DNA from: Liolophura sinensis
Lineage: Eukaryota > Mollusca > Polyplacophora > Chitonida > Chitonidae
Length of the DNA stretch: 64,000 bases
Assembly: GCF_032854445.1 (NCBI RefSeq)
Contig: NC_088295.1
Coordinates: 95,475,805 to 95,539,804 of the forward strand
Reading direction: 5' to 3'
The notes under the pieces: generated by a model
What the model was told of the DNA's origin: nothing
The model's input: only the letters and a program-made list of their open reading frames with translations
Database searches by the model: none
Program-made: the position numbers and the translations under genes
In this document: positions 22,901-29,251 of the stretch, piece after piece
Layout: each line of letters begins with the position of its first letter
Position numbering within the stretch: the first letter of the stretch is position 1

Positions 22901-23195
22901 AAAAACAGTTTTTATTTCAACCATTCAAAATTTAGCTGTTTGTTCCATCAGAAAGGGTGCGAGAGTTTGTGAGATACACAATCTTTTTTCTCAAATTCAA
23001 AAACCGCTGATTTCTGTCTGAATGAAAATATACTATACAGAAGAAGTGAAAACAATCTCTATCAATGGGATTTCTTTTACCTGGCATAAGCTAGATGTAA
23101 TGCTGTTCGAATCAGAGCGGAATATTGGCGAAAGCCTACCTACCTGTCGTGGCGTAGATGACATACAATGCGATCGTGAGAAACTGAAGTGGCAT
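7691..23195 (-). CDS. secreted discoidin (F5/8C) - mucin-like - chitin-binding (CBM14) protein, complete 7-exon gene
   Basis: Gene model: join of 23144-23195, 19585-19611, 19017-19216, 15454-15609, 10284-10431, 9159-10085 and 7691-7932, all minus strand. All intron phases agree and the total is 1752 nt (583 aa plus stop). Residues 1-17 form a hydrophobic signal peptide (MPLQFLTIALYVIYATT). C29 to C190 is an F5/8 type C domain: QCIQADL corresponds to the family's QWLQVDL, RAIINRG to the TGIxTQG strand, LPKYRLHYSLD to WVTxYKxxYSxD, and ARYIRIYP to the ARYxRIxP strand, with the domain-closing Cys in DIHGC. Residues 195-503 are Ser/Thr-rich with N-glycosylation sequons and a 6-residue repeat. Residues 511-566 are a Cys-rich CBM14/peritrophin-A domain. 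No transmembrane segment or GPI signal is evident, so it is probably secreted. Such proteins bind glycans or chitin in cuticle, gut lining, haemolymph or shell matrix; which applies here is unknown. Confidence 0.82.
8065..8112 (+). mobile_element. degenerate SINE 3' tail
   Basis: GGTGTTAAACACCAGTCGAA followed by TAAATAAGCAAATAAAATAA resembles the last 40 bp of the SINE family at 3597. The upstream body is not recognisable. Lies in gene 1 intron 6. Confidence 0.4.
8506..8550 (+). mobile_element. SINE 3' fragment
   Basis: GCCGCCGTCGTATAAGCGAA followed by ATATTCTTGAGCACGGCGTA is the 3' portion of the SINE at 3597, without the A-rich tail. Confidence 0.65.
8635..8683 (-). mobile_element. SINE 3' fragment, reverse orientation
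   Basis: TTATTTATTTGATTGG then TATTTTACGCCGTACTCAAG is the reverse complement of the SINE 3' end and tail. A possible short duplication, TTGGAAT, flanks it (8628-8634 and about 8684-8690). Confidence 0.6.
8690..9158 (-). repeat. donor-anchored minisatellite in gene 1 intron 6
   Basis: Degenerate units of roughly 48-50 bp, read on the minus strand as ACAGTAAGTGATTGGCACTC, AACTATGCCATAAATGTG and so on. The first unit starts exactly at the exon 6 donor, CCAA|GTAAGTGTTTGGCACTCAG, so the unit is the beginning of the intron with GTAAGTG retained. Little exon sequence is included. Confidence 0.75.
9159..10085 (-). CDS. gene 1 exon 6: Ser/Thr-rich mucin-like region
   Basis: A 927-nt exon, phase 1 to phase 1. 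The acceptor is TTTTCCTCAG just above 10085 and the donor is GTAAGT at 9158-9153. It encodes residues 195-503, dominated by Ser, Thr, Ala, Val and Asp, with sequons NVT, NET, NST and NIS. This fits an extended O-glycosylated stalk between the discoidin and chitin-binding domains. The other strand of this exon is also open (9215-10042), which follows from the repeat composition. Confidence 0.85.
9616..9867 (-). repeat. 18-bp coding repeat (6-residue unit) in the mucin-like exon
   Basis: About 14 tandem units of six residues, MSTADS alternating with ML(A/V/L/E)VDS, residues 268-351. The 18-bp period keeps the frame. Unlike the intronic arrays this repeat is translated. Confidence 0.85.
10284..10431 (-). 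CDS. gene 1 exon 5: C-terminal half of the F5/8C domain
   Basis: 148 nt, phase 0 to phase 1. The acceptor is GTATTTCAG and the donor is ACGG|GTGGGT. It encodes MFEGDISPLSS, then CPVIARYIRIYPLSHPLP, then MDIHGCSLHT. The RYIRIYP strand and the closing GC are diagnostic of discoidin domains. Confidence 0.87.
10435..11460 (-). repeat. 43-bp acceptor-side minisatellite in gene 1 intron 4
   Basis: Units of about 43 bp; on the plus strand AAAGTACATGTATGGAATAC, AGGGAATACAGCATCTGGTG, AGT. About 22 copies. On the minus strand the array runs directly into exon 5: the intron end GTTTTCCGTGTATTTCAG|ATG corresponds to the unit's GTATTCCCTGTATTCCATACATG. The copies nearest the exon (10441-10500) are the most acceptor-like. 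Short overlapping open frames here are repeat artefacts. Confidence 0.85.
11461..11789. other. unannotated intronic stretch
   Basis: AT-rich sequence of gene 1 intron 4 between two arrays. No exon is recognised, and the F5/8C domain is continuous from exon 4 to exon 5 without needing one. Confidence 0.5.
11790..12420. repeat. 42-bp minisatellite in gene 1 intron 4
   Basis: About 15 nearly identical 42-bp units: AATATATCTATGTATTCCTG, ACTGCTAGTTTGCACCAAGT, TG. The period is a multiple of three, so a 261-codon open frame (YIYVFLTASLHQVE repeated) crosses it. That frame is an artefact in an intron of the opposite-strand gene. Confidence 0.92.
12510..15453 (-). repeat. 25-bp donor-anchored minisatellite in gene 1 intron 4
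   Basis: About 90 tight 25-bp units up to 14760, then about 25 looser units to 15453. The minus-strand unit is GGAAGACACTGCT|GTAAGTTAGGCT. The real exon 4 end is GGAAAGCTCTGCT|GTAAGTTAGACT. The unit is thus 13 nt of exon plus 12 nt of intron, with the GTAAGT donor kept in nearly every copy. Copies closest to the exon are the most diverged and those far into the intron the most uniform. Confidence 0.92.
15454..15609 (-). CDS. gene 1 exon 4: core of the F5/8C domain
   Basis: 156 nt, 52 codons, phase 0 at both ends. The acceptor is TTTTCAG and the donor is GTAAGT. It encodes ADLKHPSLIRAIINRGC, then HLPKYRLHYSLDNRHWHFF, the central strands of the discoidin fold. An insertion, CERTGGGRH, sits in the loop where the family usually has a short turn. 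Confidence 0.88.
15610..15954. other. unannotated intron 3 stretch of gene 1
   Basis: Single-copy intron sequence next to the exon 4 acceptor. Nothing else recognised. Confidence 0.5.
15955..19036 (-). repeat. 49-bp donor-anchored minisatellite in gene 1 intron 3
   Basis: About 62 units of 49 bp; plus strand TATATTTACCTGTATGTACT, GGTGTTCACACTAGTGTGCT, GAGGAGGTT. On the minus strand a unit reads GTGAACACCAGTACATACAG|GTAAATATAAACC. The true exon 3 end is GTGAAGACCAGTGCATACAG|GTAAATATAAACC. So 20 nt of exon and 29 nt of intron make up the unit, and AG|GT persists in almost all copies. A second unit type (GTTTACTCTGGTGTGGTGAG) is interspersed in the upper half. Confidence 0.93.
19017..19216 (-). 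CDS. gene 1 exon 3: N-terminal part of the F5/8C domain
   Basis: 200 nt, phase 1 to phase 0. The acceptor is GTTTTCAG and the donor is CATACAG|GTAAAT. It encodes residues 27-93, from GICDEKLSTVSYNDSSKTTL to GEDQCIQ. C29 is the expected first cysteine of the discoidin domain, and QCIQ joins ADL of exon 4 to give the QxxQxDL strand. The first third of the domain is divergent. Confidence 0.8.
19585..19611 (-). CDS. gene 1 exon 2: 27-nt microexon
   Basis: A 27-nt exon, phase 1 to phase 1, between acceptor CCTTTCCAG and donor GTGAGT. It encodes VGSVRVSAT, the link between the signal peptide and the discoidin domain. Because it is phase-symmetric, skipping it would keep the frame. Exon 1 also joins exon 3 in frame, so its inclusion needs transcript support. 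Confidence 0.6.
19690..20800. repeat. 37-bp minisatellite in gene 1 intron 1
   Basis: About 30 units: TAACCATCACAAATCTAGGC, ATCCGCATACCAATCGT. Variation is moderate throughout. It does not match either edge of intron 1, so it is an ordinary minisatellite rather than a junction-derived one. Confidence 0.88.
20801..21744. other. unannotated intron 1 stretch of gene 1
   Basis: Low-complexity-poor, AT-rich single-copy DNA. Short open frames only; no domain recognised. Confidence 0.5.
21745..22450. repeat. about 20-22-bp minisatellite in gene 1 intron 1
   Basis: Irregular units based on CTGTCATTGTCAGAGGTCAA with variants such as TTATCACAGGTT. AGGTCA, a nuclear-receptor half-site-like hexamer, recurs in most units with irregular spacing. 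This may be coincidence of the repeat. Confidence 0.8.
22475..22500. repeat. homopolymer junction C(n)A(n)
   Basis: A run of about 11 C followed directly by about 12 A. Prone to length error in assembly. 22501-23143 is AT-rich intron with nothing else recognised. Confidence 0.9.
23144..23195 (-). CDS. gene 1 exon 1: start codon and signal peptide
   Basis: On the minus strand ATG at 23195 opens MPLQFLTIALYVIYATT followed by the donor ACAG|GTAGGTAGG. The peptide has a short polar start and a hydrophobic core, then small residues (ATT), as expected for a cleaved signal peptide. The exon is 52 nt and ends in phase 1, matching exon 2. The start is supported by a TATA box 50-60 nt upstream. Confidence 0.8.
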
Positions 23196-23245
23196 TGTTC
23201 TTGATTGTAGAAGACGAATAGTGATGTAACACCGCATAATTCTCT

Positions 23246-23254
23246 CTATATAGC
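23246..23254 (-). promoter_or_regulatory. TATA box of gene 1
   Basis: The minus strand reads CGCTATATAGAGAG about 55 nt upstream of the ATG at 23195. With the usual 30-nt spacing the transcript would start near 23220, giving a 5' UTR of about 25 nt. Confidence 0.55.
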
Positions 23255-23259
23255 GGTCG

Positions 23260-24016
23260 GAAAGTCAATGTTCAAAGATTCTTTTACCTTCTTGACACCC
23301 GCTTCAAGGTTGCCTGTAAAGTTGAGTGTATATATAGGCCAGGGCTTCACACTTCTTTGCAATCCTCAAGGATTTTTGAGCTGTGTACAGGTGAAAAATG
23401 CGCCAAGTCGAGCGGGGTTCTCGCCTAGGTACGCGGTTCTCTAATTCCCGTGTTGACAAAGCACTTGTGAGGATGTGATGTCATTTTCCTCTGTGACGCG
23501 TTTGTCCCTCTGTCTTCAGCTCTGATGAGCATTTACATCACAGCTTCAGTGTTTACACTTCACACAGATAACTGTTTGTTCGTGTCAAAACAATTTTACT
23601 TTTATCTCATGTAATAATATCTCAAAAGAACAAGCACCGCGTTCAGAACTGGAATTTCTGTTTTCTTTAACAATGGATATGTTATATGTAAAATGGCTAA
23701 GAAATGACAATGTTCCTTGACAGTCAAGGTGTTTGCCTCCGTCGTGTCATAACAGTAATACTGTAGTTGCTGTTTGAACTCCTCCAGAAAAAATATATTA
23801 TTTAAGATATATATTAATATATTATTCAAGGTTGAAATCCCTGTGCTATTGCGTGGAGTATGTTCTTTACCGCATGTTGGTACACTTATTGTAAAATGAA
23901 TTACACTCCACGCCCATTCCCCAGGACGGCACTAGTTGTTGAATAATTATGACGTCACCCGAGGCAATAAGGTCTCACGGCGAAACTAAGCTGATGCAGT
24001 TTAACATTAGTACTTA
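23260..24016. other. intergenic stretch upstream of gene 1
   Basis: Promoter-proximal and intergenic DNA of gene 1 (minus strand). No further gene seen; a second TATATATAGG sits at about 23330. Confidence 0.45.
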
Positions 24017-24079
24017 TTTAGATCTGTCAGAATTTAGATCTGTCAGAATTTAGATCTGTCAGAATTTAGATCTGTCAGT
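24017..24079. repeat. 16-bp tandem repeat, four copies
   Basis: Four perfect head-to-tail copies of ATTTAGATCTGTCAGA, each with a BglII-type palindrome AGATCT. Perfect identity suggests a recent expansion. Confidence 0.9.
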
Positions 24080-24169
24080 ACCTCCATGACACAACAGTAT
24101 ACATGCATAGTGGGGAGGCATATGTTCTCACTCTTAAATCTTAAATTCCCAATTTACATATATTTATAC

Positions 24170-24450
24170 TTCCGTTATAGTGTCTATATGGATCTACCTT
24201 ACAAGGCTGGTTGTCCCATCCATATACCCCTATACTTTATAGAGACCAGATGAACCTACCACACAGGGCCTGTTGTCTGATCAACATACGCTTATATGTT
24301 ATAGTGTCTATATGGATCTACCACATAAGGCTGGTTGTCCGATCCATATACCCTTATATGTTATAGTGACTAGATGAACCTACCACACAGGGCTGGTTGT
24401 CCTATCCATATACCCTTATATGTTATAACGACTAGATGGACCTACCACAC
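24170..24450. repeat. about 63-bp tandem repeat
   Basis: Roughly four units built on CTTATATGTTATAGTGTCTA, TATGGATCTACCACATAAGG, CTGGTTGTCCGATCCATATA. Confidence 0.8.
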
Positions 24451-24454
24451 TTTG

Positions 24455-24845
24455 CGTGTGATATCACCCAAATACAGTGACCCTTCCTGCTAAAGTGTGA
24501 TACTGATGTGTGACATCACCCAAATACAGTGACCCTTCCTGTTACAAGGCGATACTGGCGTGTGATATCCCCCAAATACAGCGATCCGTCCTGCTACAGT
24601 GTGATACTGGCGTGTGATATCACCCAAATACAACAACACTTCCAGTTACAGTGTGATACTGGCGTGTGATATCACCCAAATACCGCGACCCTTCCTGCTA
24701 CAGTATGATAGTGGCTGTGATGTCCCCCAAATATCGCGAAACTTCCGCCTACAGTGTAATACTGGAGTGTGATAGCACCCAAATACAGCGACCCTTCCTT
24801 CTACAGTATGATACTGGCGTGTTTTCACCCAAGTACCGCGGCCCT
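24455..24845. repeat. about 52-bp tandem repeat
   Basis: Seven or eight units around GTGATACTGGCGTGTGATAT, CACCCAAATACAGCGACCCT, TCCTGCTACA. It passes directly into the 33-bp array. Confidence 0.85.
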
Positions 24846-24857
24846 TCCTGTTTTCCA

Positions 24858-26045
24858 ATTTTCCTATTTCTGTGTGTAAAGCCATAGCACATTTTCCTAT
24901 TTCTGTGTATAAAGCCATAGTACATTTTCCTATTTCTGTGTATAAAGCCATAGTACATTTTCCTATTTCTGTGTATAACGCCATAGTACATTTTCCTATT
25001 TCTGCGTATAAAGTCATAGCACGTTTTCCTATTTCTGTGTATAAAGCCATAGTACATTTTCCTATTTCTGTGTATAAAGCCATAGCACATTTTCCTATTT
25101 CTGTGTATAAAGCCATAGCACATTTTCCTATTTCTGTGTATAAAGCCATAGCACATTTTCCTATTTCTGTGTATAAAGCCATAGTACATTTTCCTATTTC
25201 TGTGTATAAAGCCATAGTACATTTTCCTATTTCTGTGTATAAAGCCATAGTACATTTTCCTATTTCTGTGTATAAAGTTATAGCACATTTTCCTATTTCT
25301 GTGTATAAAGTCATAGTACATTTTCCTATTTCTGTGTATAAAGCCATAGTACATTTTCCTATTTCTGTGTATAAAGTCATAGCACATTTTTCTATTTCTG
25401 TGTGTAAAGCCATAATACATTTTCCTATTTCTGTGTATAAAGCCATAGTACATTTTCCTATTTCTGTGTATAAAGCCATAGTACATTTTTCTATTTCTGT
25501 GTATAAAGCCATAGTACATTTTCCTATTTCTGTGTATAAAGCCATAGTACATTTTCCTATTTCTGTGTATAAAGTCATAGCACGTTTTCCTATTTCTGTG
25601 TATAAAGCCATAGTACATTTTCCTATTTCTGTGTATAAAGCCATAGTACATTTTCCTATTTCTGTGTATAAAGCCATAGTGCATTTTCCTATTTCTGTGT
25701 ATAAAGTTATAGCACATTTTCCTATTTCTGTGTATAAAGCCATAGTACATTTTCCTATTTCTGTATATAAAGCCATAGTACATTTTTCTATTTCTGTGTG
25801 TAAAGCCATAGCACATTTTTCTATTTCTGTGTGTAAAGCCATAGTGCATTTTCCTATTTCTGTGTATAAAGCCATAGTACATTTTCCTATTTCTGTATAT
25901 AAAGCCATAGTACATTTTTCTATTTCTGTGTGTAAAGCCATAGCACATTTTTCTATTTCTGTGTGTAAAGCCATAGTGCATTTTCCTATTTCTGTGTATA
26001 AAGCCATAGCACATTTTCCTATTTCTGTGTATAAAACCACATTTC
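24858..26045. repeat. 33-bp intergenic minisatellite, open on both strands
   Basis: About 36 units of CATTTTCCTATTTCTGTGTA followed by TAAAGCCATAGTA. Since 33 is divisible by three and the unit lacks stops in several frames, open frames of 444 (plus), 473 and 421 codons (minus) overlap here. The translations are pure repeats (KAIVHFPISVY, CTMALYTEIGK, YYGFIHRNRKM) and start and stop at the array edges. There is no splice or start context to favour any of them. Confidence 0.93.
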
Positions 26046-26107
26046 TGTGTGTAAAACCCTGGTGCATTAATCGCTGCTTTTTAAGCAGACTTATACATAT
26101 ATATATG

Positions 26108-26283
26108 GCATTTAGGCCCTACCTCCGTGGTGAAATGATATACCTCCGTGACATAAATGAAAAATTCATTTTACACAGCTTATTTACCCTTCACGTGTAT
26201 TTATGAGCCTATACATGGATAATCTGTCAAACCACGGATGTATATAAATTTATATGCATTTAGGCCCTACCTCCGTGGTGAAA
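26108..26283. repeat. pair of 28-bp direct repeats
   Basis: GCATTTAGGCCCTACCTCCG followed by TGGTGAAA occurs at 26108-26135 and again at 26256-26283. The 120 bp between them is AT-rich and contains a second TACCTCCGTG. Could be the remnant of a small element or a local duplication. Confidence 0.8.
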
Positions 26284-26583
26284 CGAATGCATTGTTATGT
26301 ATTCAGTAATATGTCTTTATCTACATAGTCCTGTTAGACTATCAACTTAAAGATGTACATTCAACTAAAAGTCATGTCTTTTAAAGATGAAATCTTTCCA
26401 ATGCTTTGCCAGAGCTTCGCCGCTCAGTTTGACACAATACTTGTAGGCCTGCACGCATGTGGGCGTACCATCAAGAAAGGCCTACGACAAACGAGGTGCG
26501 TGTATGCCGACTGGGCTAGCTTCCGATCTCTTGCGGACTTTACCGAGTGAGGATTGCTTTGGTGGCGATAGCAACCCGTAAAC

Positions 26584-26720
26584 AAGATGGCGGACACCTG
26601 CTGTGGACCGCGGTAGTTGTGTCGTTTCCAGTAACTAATGATTCAATTTACCTCACGGCTGACAGTGTGACATAGTTTAGACTGTTAAAAACAACCCAGT
26701 GCATGCCGCTAGTACACAAG
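26584..26720 (+). promoter_or_regulatory. candidate TSS and non-coding first exon of the dynein gene
   Basis: AACAAGATGGCGGACACCTG at 26580-26599 matches the YY1-type box (AAGATGGCGG) that often sits at transcription starts of TATA-less animal genes. A donor-like CACAAG|GTGAGA follows at about 26720. The coding exon at 29145 has an acceptor-like CTTCCACAG (ending about 29134) before its ATG, so a spliced 5' UTR exon is needed upstream. The ATG inside the box opens only a 10-codon frame. Confidence 0.4.
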
Positions 26721-27181
26721 GTGAGATAAATGGTAATTACTTATTCAAAAAACTTTATGTTTGCTACAAGTCAGATACATGTTCGTGGTCTTGCATGATT
26801 CCGTACTTTGCTTCTTCTTAGTGTCATGCTGCGAAGCATTTTCATGCGAATACTCGAAATAGGGCACTCTGGAACTACGATGTCATTTGAAGTGGTTGAA
26901 TTTACTTGTCTTTTATATTAAAGAAACAAGAGTGTATTTTCTTTATTTGCCAGTACATTCTGTTAAGTAATTTTATTTCCAAGAGTTCATCTATCTGAGG
27001 ACGTTGTTGTTGTTGCGCTGTACGGGTAACGATGTAGGGTTTCTTTTTCGTTGTGTTCATAAACGGTTTCGTCCAGCGTCATTTCGTCTCCATGATATTT
27101 CTGCCGTACTTGATATCCTATTTTGAAACAGGAAATATTTCTTTCAGTTTAGTATATTAAAGATCAGTTGTTGAGCCCATG

Positions 27182-27370
27182 ATCAACTATCCTCTTGTGA
27201 GCCTCGCCGAAGCAAAAATGATCCAGTGGGTGTAGGTTCGAAACGGTATTTATTTTGTGAATTTGTGTGGTTGTCATGGAACGTTTTTGGTTTGACGAGG
27301 CCTAGAAGAGGATAGTTGATTATAGAGACCACTTGGTTAGTATTGAATTATGAAAGGGAAGATTTTATGC
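27182..27370. mobile_element. foldback (MITE-like) repeat, copy 1
   Basis: Perfect 15-bp inverted ends, ATCAACTATCCTCTT at 27182-27196 and AAGAGGATAGTTGAT at 27306-27320. The inverted similarity extends inward to about 44 bp (GCCTCGCCGAAGC against GCCTCGTCAAACC). A further 50 bp to the right (ACCACTTGGTTAG... AAGGGAAGATTTTATGC) is shared with copy 2. No coding content. Confidence 0.7.
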
Positions 27371-27394
27371 GGATATGTCAACAGAATGACCCCC

Positions 27395-27740
27395 GTAACG
27401 AACTCTCCTCTTCTAAGCCCCACTGAACCAAAAGACATCCATGACAACCACACAAATTTACAAAATAAATATATTTTCAACACTATAATCACTGTGGCTG
27501 TCTGCCACCGTTTTGATCATCTGTGAGCACGAATGATTAGCGCCACCTGAGGTCAGGGGGAAATACCCAGCTAAATGGGTGACTAGGCTTTCCTAGTGTT
27601 ACTGTAATGATTTCCATTGGTCTTATCTGTATGTGTGGTTGTCATGGATCGTTTTTGGTTCCTCGAGGCGCAGAAGAGGTTAGTTGATTATTGGAACCAC
27701 TCGGTTGACATCAGTTTACACAAGGGAAGAATTAATGCAT
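27395..27740. mobile_element. foldback (MITE-like) repeat, copy 2
   Basis: Arms of about 55 bp: GAACTCTCCTCTTCTAAGCC through CCATGACAACCACACA at 27400-27455, and TGTGTGGTTGTCATGGATCG through AGAAGAGGTTAGTTGAT at about 27633-27688. These arms match those of copy 1. The central 180 bp is unrelated and may be a secondary insertion. Confidence 0.65.
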
Positions 27741-29132
27741 GTGTGAATATGAGGTGAATGTAGCTTACCCTTAGTCCAGCACATTAGAAGCAGCTTCTTC
27801 CTGTAACTCTTCCAACGTTTTATGTTGCTCGATGTGAGAGTTACATTCCATAACTAAAGGCCACATTGATGTTAAACGAAGCAATGCTCAAACCCAGTTT
27901 GAGTTTAGAAAGAATATTAATTAACGGCTCACCGGTTCACAGTCTGAGACATCATAATACACTGATACACAGTATAATAACGAGAGAGCAATTTTATCAC
28001 TTATTGTTTCATTTTGGAGAGATCCAGTGTAATATGTGAGCATGATAGGTTATTAAAAAAGGCAATCAATTTGGCAGTCACTGACACTTAATGCGCAATA
28101 AGTTTTAATAATCAGCTTGGTTCATTTCAGTGAAAAAAGGGAGCTTACCAAAGTTGCATGTGATTCAGGTATGACAGTGAGTAGCCATGCCTGGACTTGA
28201 TCACTACAATTATTTTGACAGTATCTGTCTTTTATCTACTACGTTGCATTCTTCTGGATGCATGGATTTCCAGAAATAGATTAACATTCTCATGGCAACA
28301 GATTGTCTCTAAAATTATCAGTCAAGTTGACTTTATAGTTGAAACAGTCGTGCTCCATGTCATAATATTGATTGACGGGGATAGTACAGGTGAAAACGAG
28401 CTAACCGTACTGATTATAATACTTTTGTGAGGACATCCCTTGCCACCATGATACAAAGTATACAGCTATTGTTGCCGTAACACACAGCGATCTAGGATCT
28501 CCAAACACCAAGAACTTGGTGATTTTCCTTTGTGAACTCCTACAAACAGCTCCTTATGAAATCTGTGATACTTTCTACAAATGAACTTGAAGGAGAGTTG
28601 CCATTTTGAATGCAGTGCAAAGCTTTGATTGGCGGGAGGAATAAACAGCATCATGGAAAATATCTTTTTGCTCATGACTCTATCTGAAAGGAACCAACTT
28701 GCCCCGACATCACTGGTAAATTCATCACCAATTTGAACAGATTTCTGAGTTGGCAACAGTTGGGCCAGTGGTCAATACAGACAAAGATGGTTGTCAAAAC
28801 TGTTGACATCTGATGTACGCAACTATGTCATGTATGTTAGAATAATATTGAGAATTTTCAGTATTGTCATATCCTTGCCTGAAAAGTTGTAGGTATTTTA
28901 ATGTTTATTAATAATTCATATTCTTAATAACATCAGTGGTTTAGCTATTTTGATATTTCTGTATGCACAGGATTTCATCTCTGCTTCTGTGCAGTAAGAA
29001 ATATGGGTGAATATTTTTCATTGTAAATATGTACATGTGTGTGCATAGATTTATGTGTTTGTTGTATTTCAGTGGTGGTGTTGATATTGTATTTTTGAAT
29101 TGTATAATGTACCCGTACCTTCCAGTCTTCCA
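27741..29132. other. probable 5' UTR intron of the dynein gene
   Basis: AT-rich sequence without repeats or recognisable exons. Two short open frames (28197-28430 plus, 28466-28756 minus) show no family resemblance. Confidence 0.45.
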
Positions 29133-29144
29133 CAGAGAAAAGTC

Positions 29145-29251
29145 ATGAGTACTCTAGATGAAAAACTGCGTTGGCTGGAGGCTAGGATAGCTTCATCACT
29201 AAGGCCCAGAAATGAAGACCTCAGAAACATGTTCATTAATGAAGATAACAG
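29145..29251 (+). CDS. dynein exon 1 with start codon
   Basis: ATG at 29145 opens MSTLDEKLRWLEARIASSLR, ending in phase 2 at AACAG|GTATTT. The LRWLEARIASSL stretch corresponds to the start of the tail in DNAH9/11/17-type chains (RLxxLxxxxAxSL). The exon probably begins at about 29134 after CTTCCACAG, giving a short 5' UTR part. Confidence 0.8.

Noticed and set aside
24646-26206. Open frames of 473, 444 and 421 codons on both strands
   Set aside because: They consist wholly of the 33-bp minisatellite and exist in several frames at once; no start context, domain or splice support.
26353-26550. Plus-strand open frame of 65 codons near the dynein promoter
   Set aside because: No recognisable domain, no splice continuity, and composition typical of intergenic DNA.
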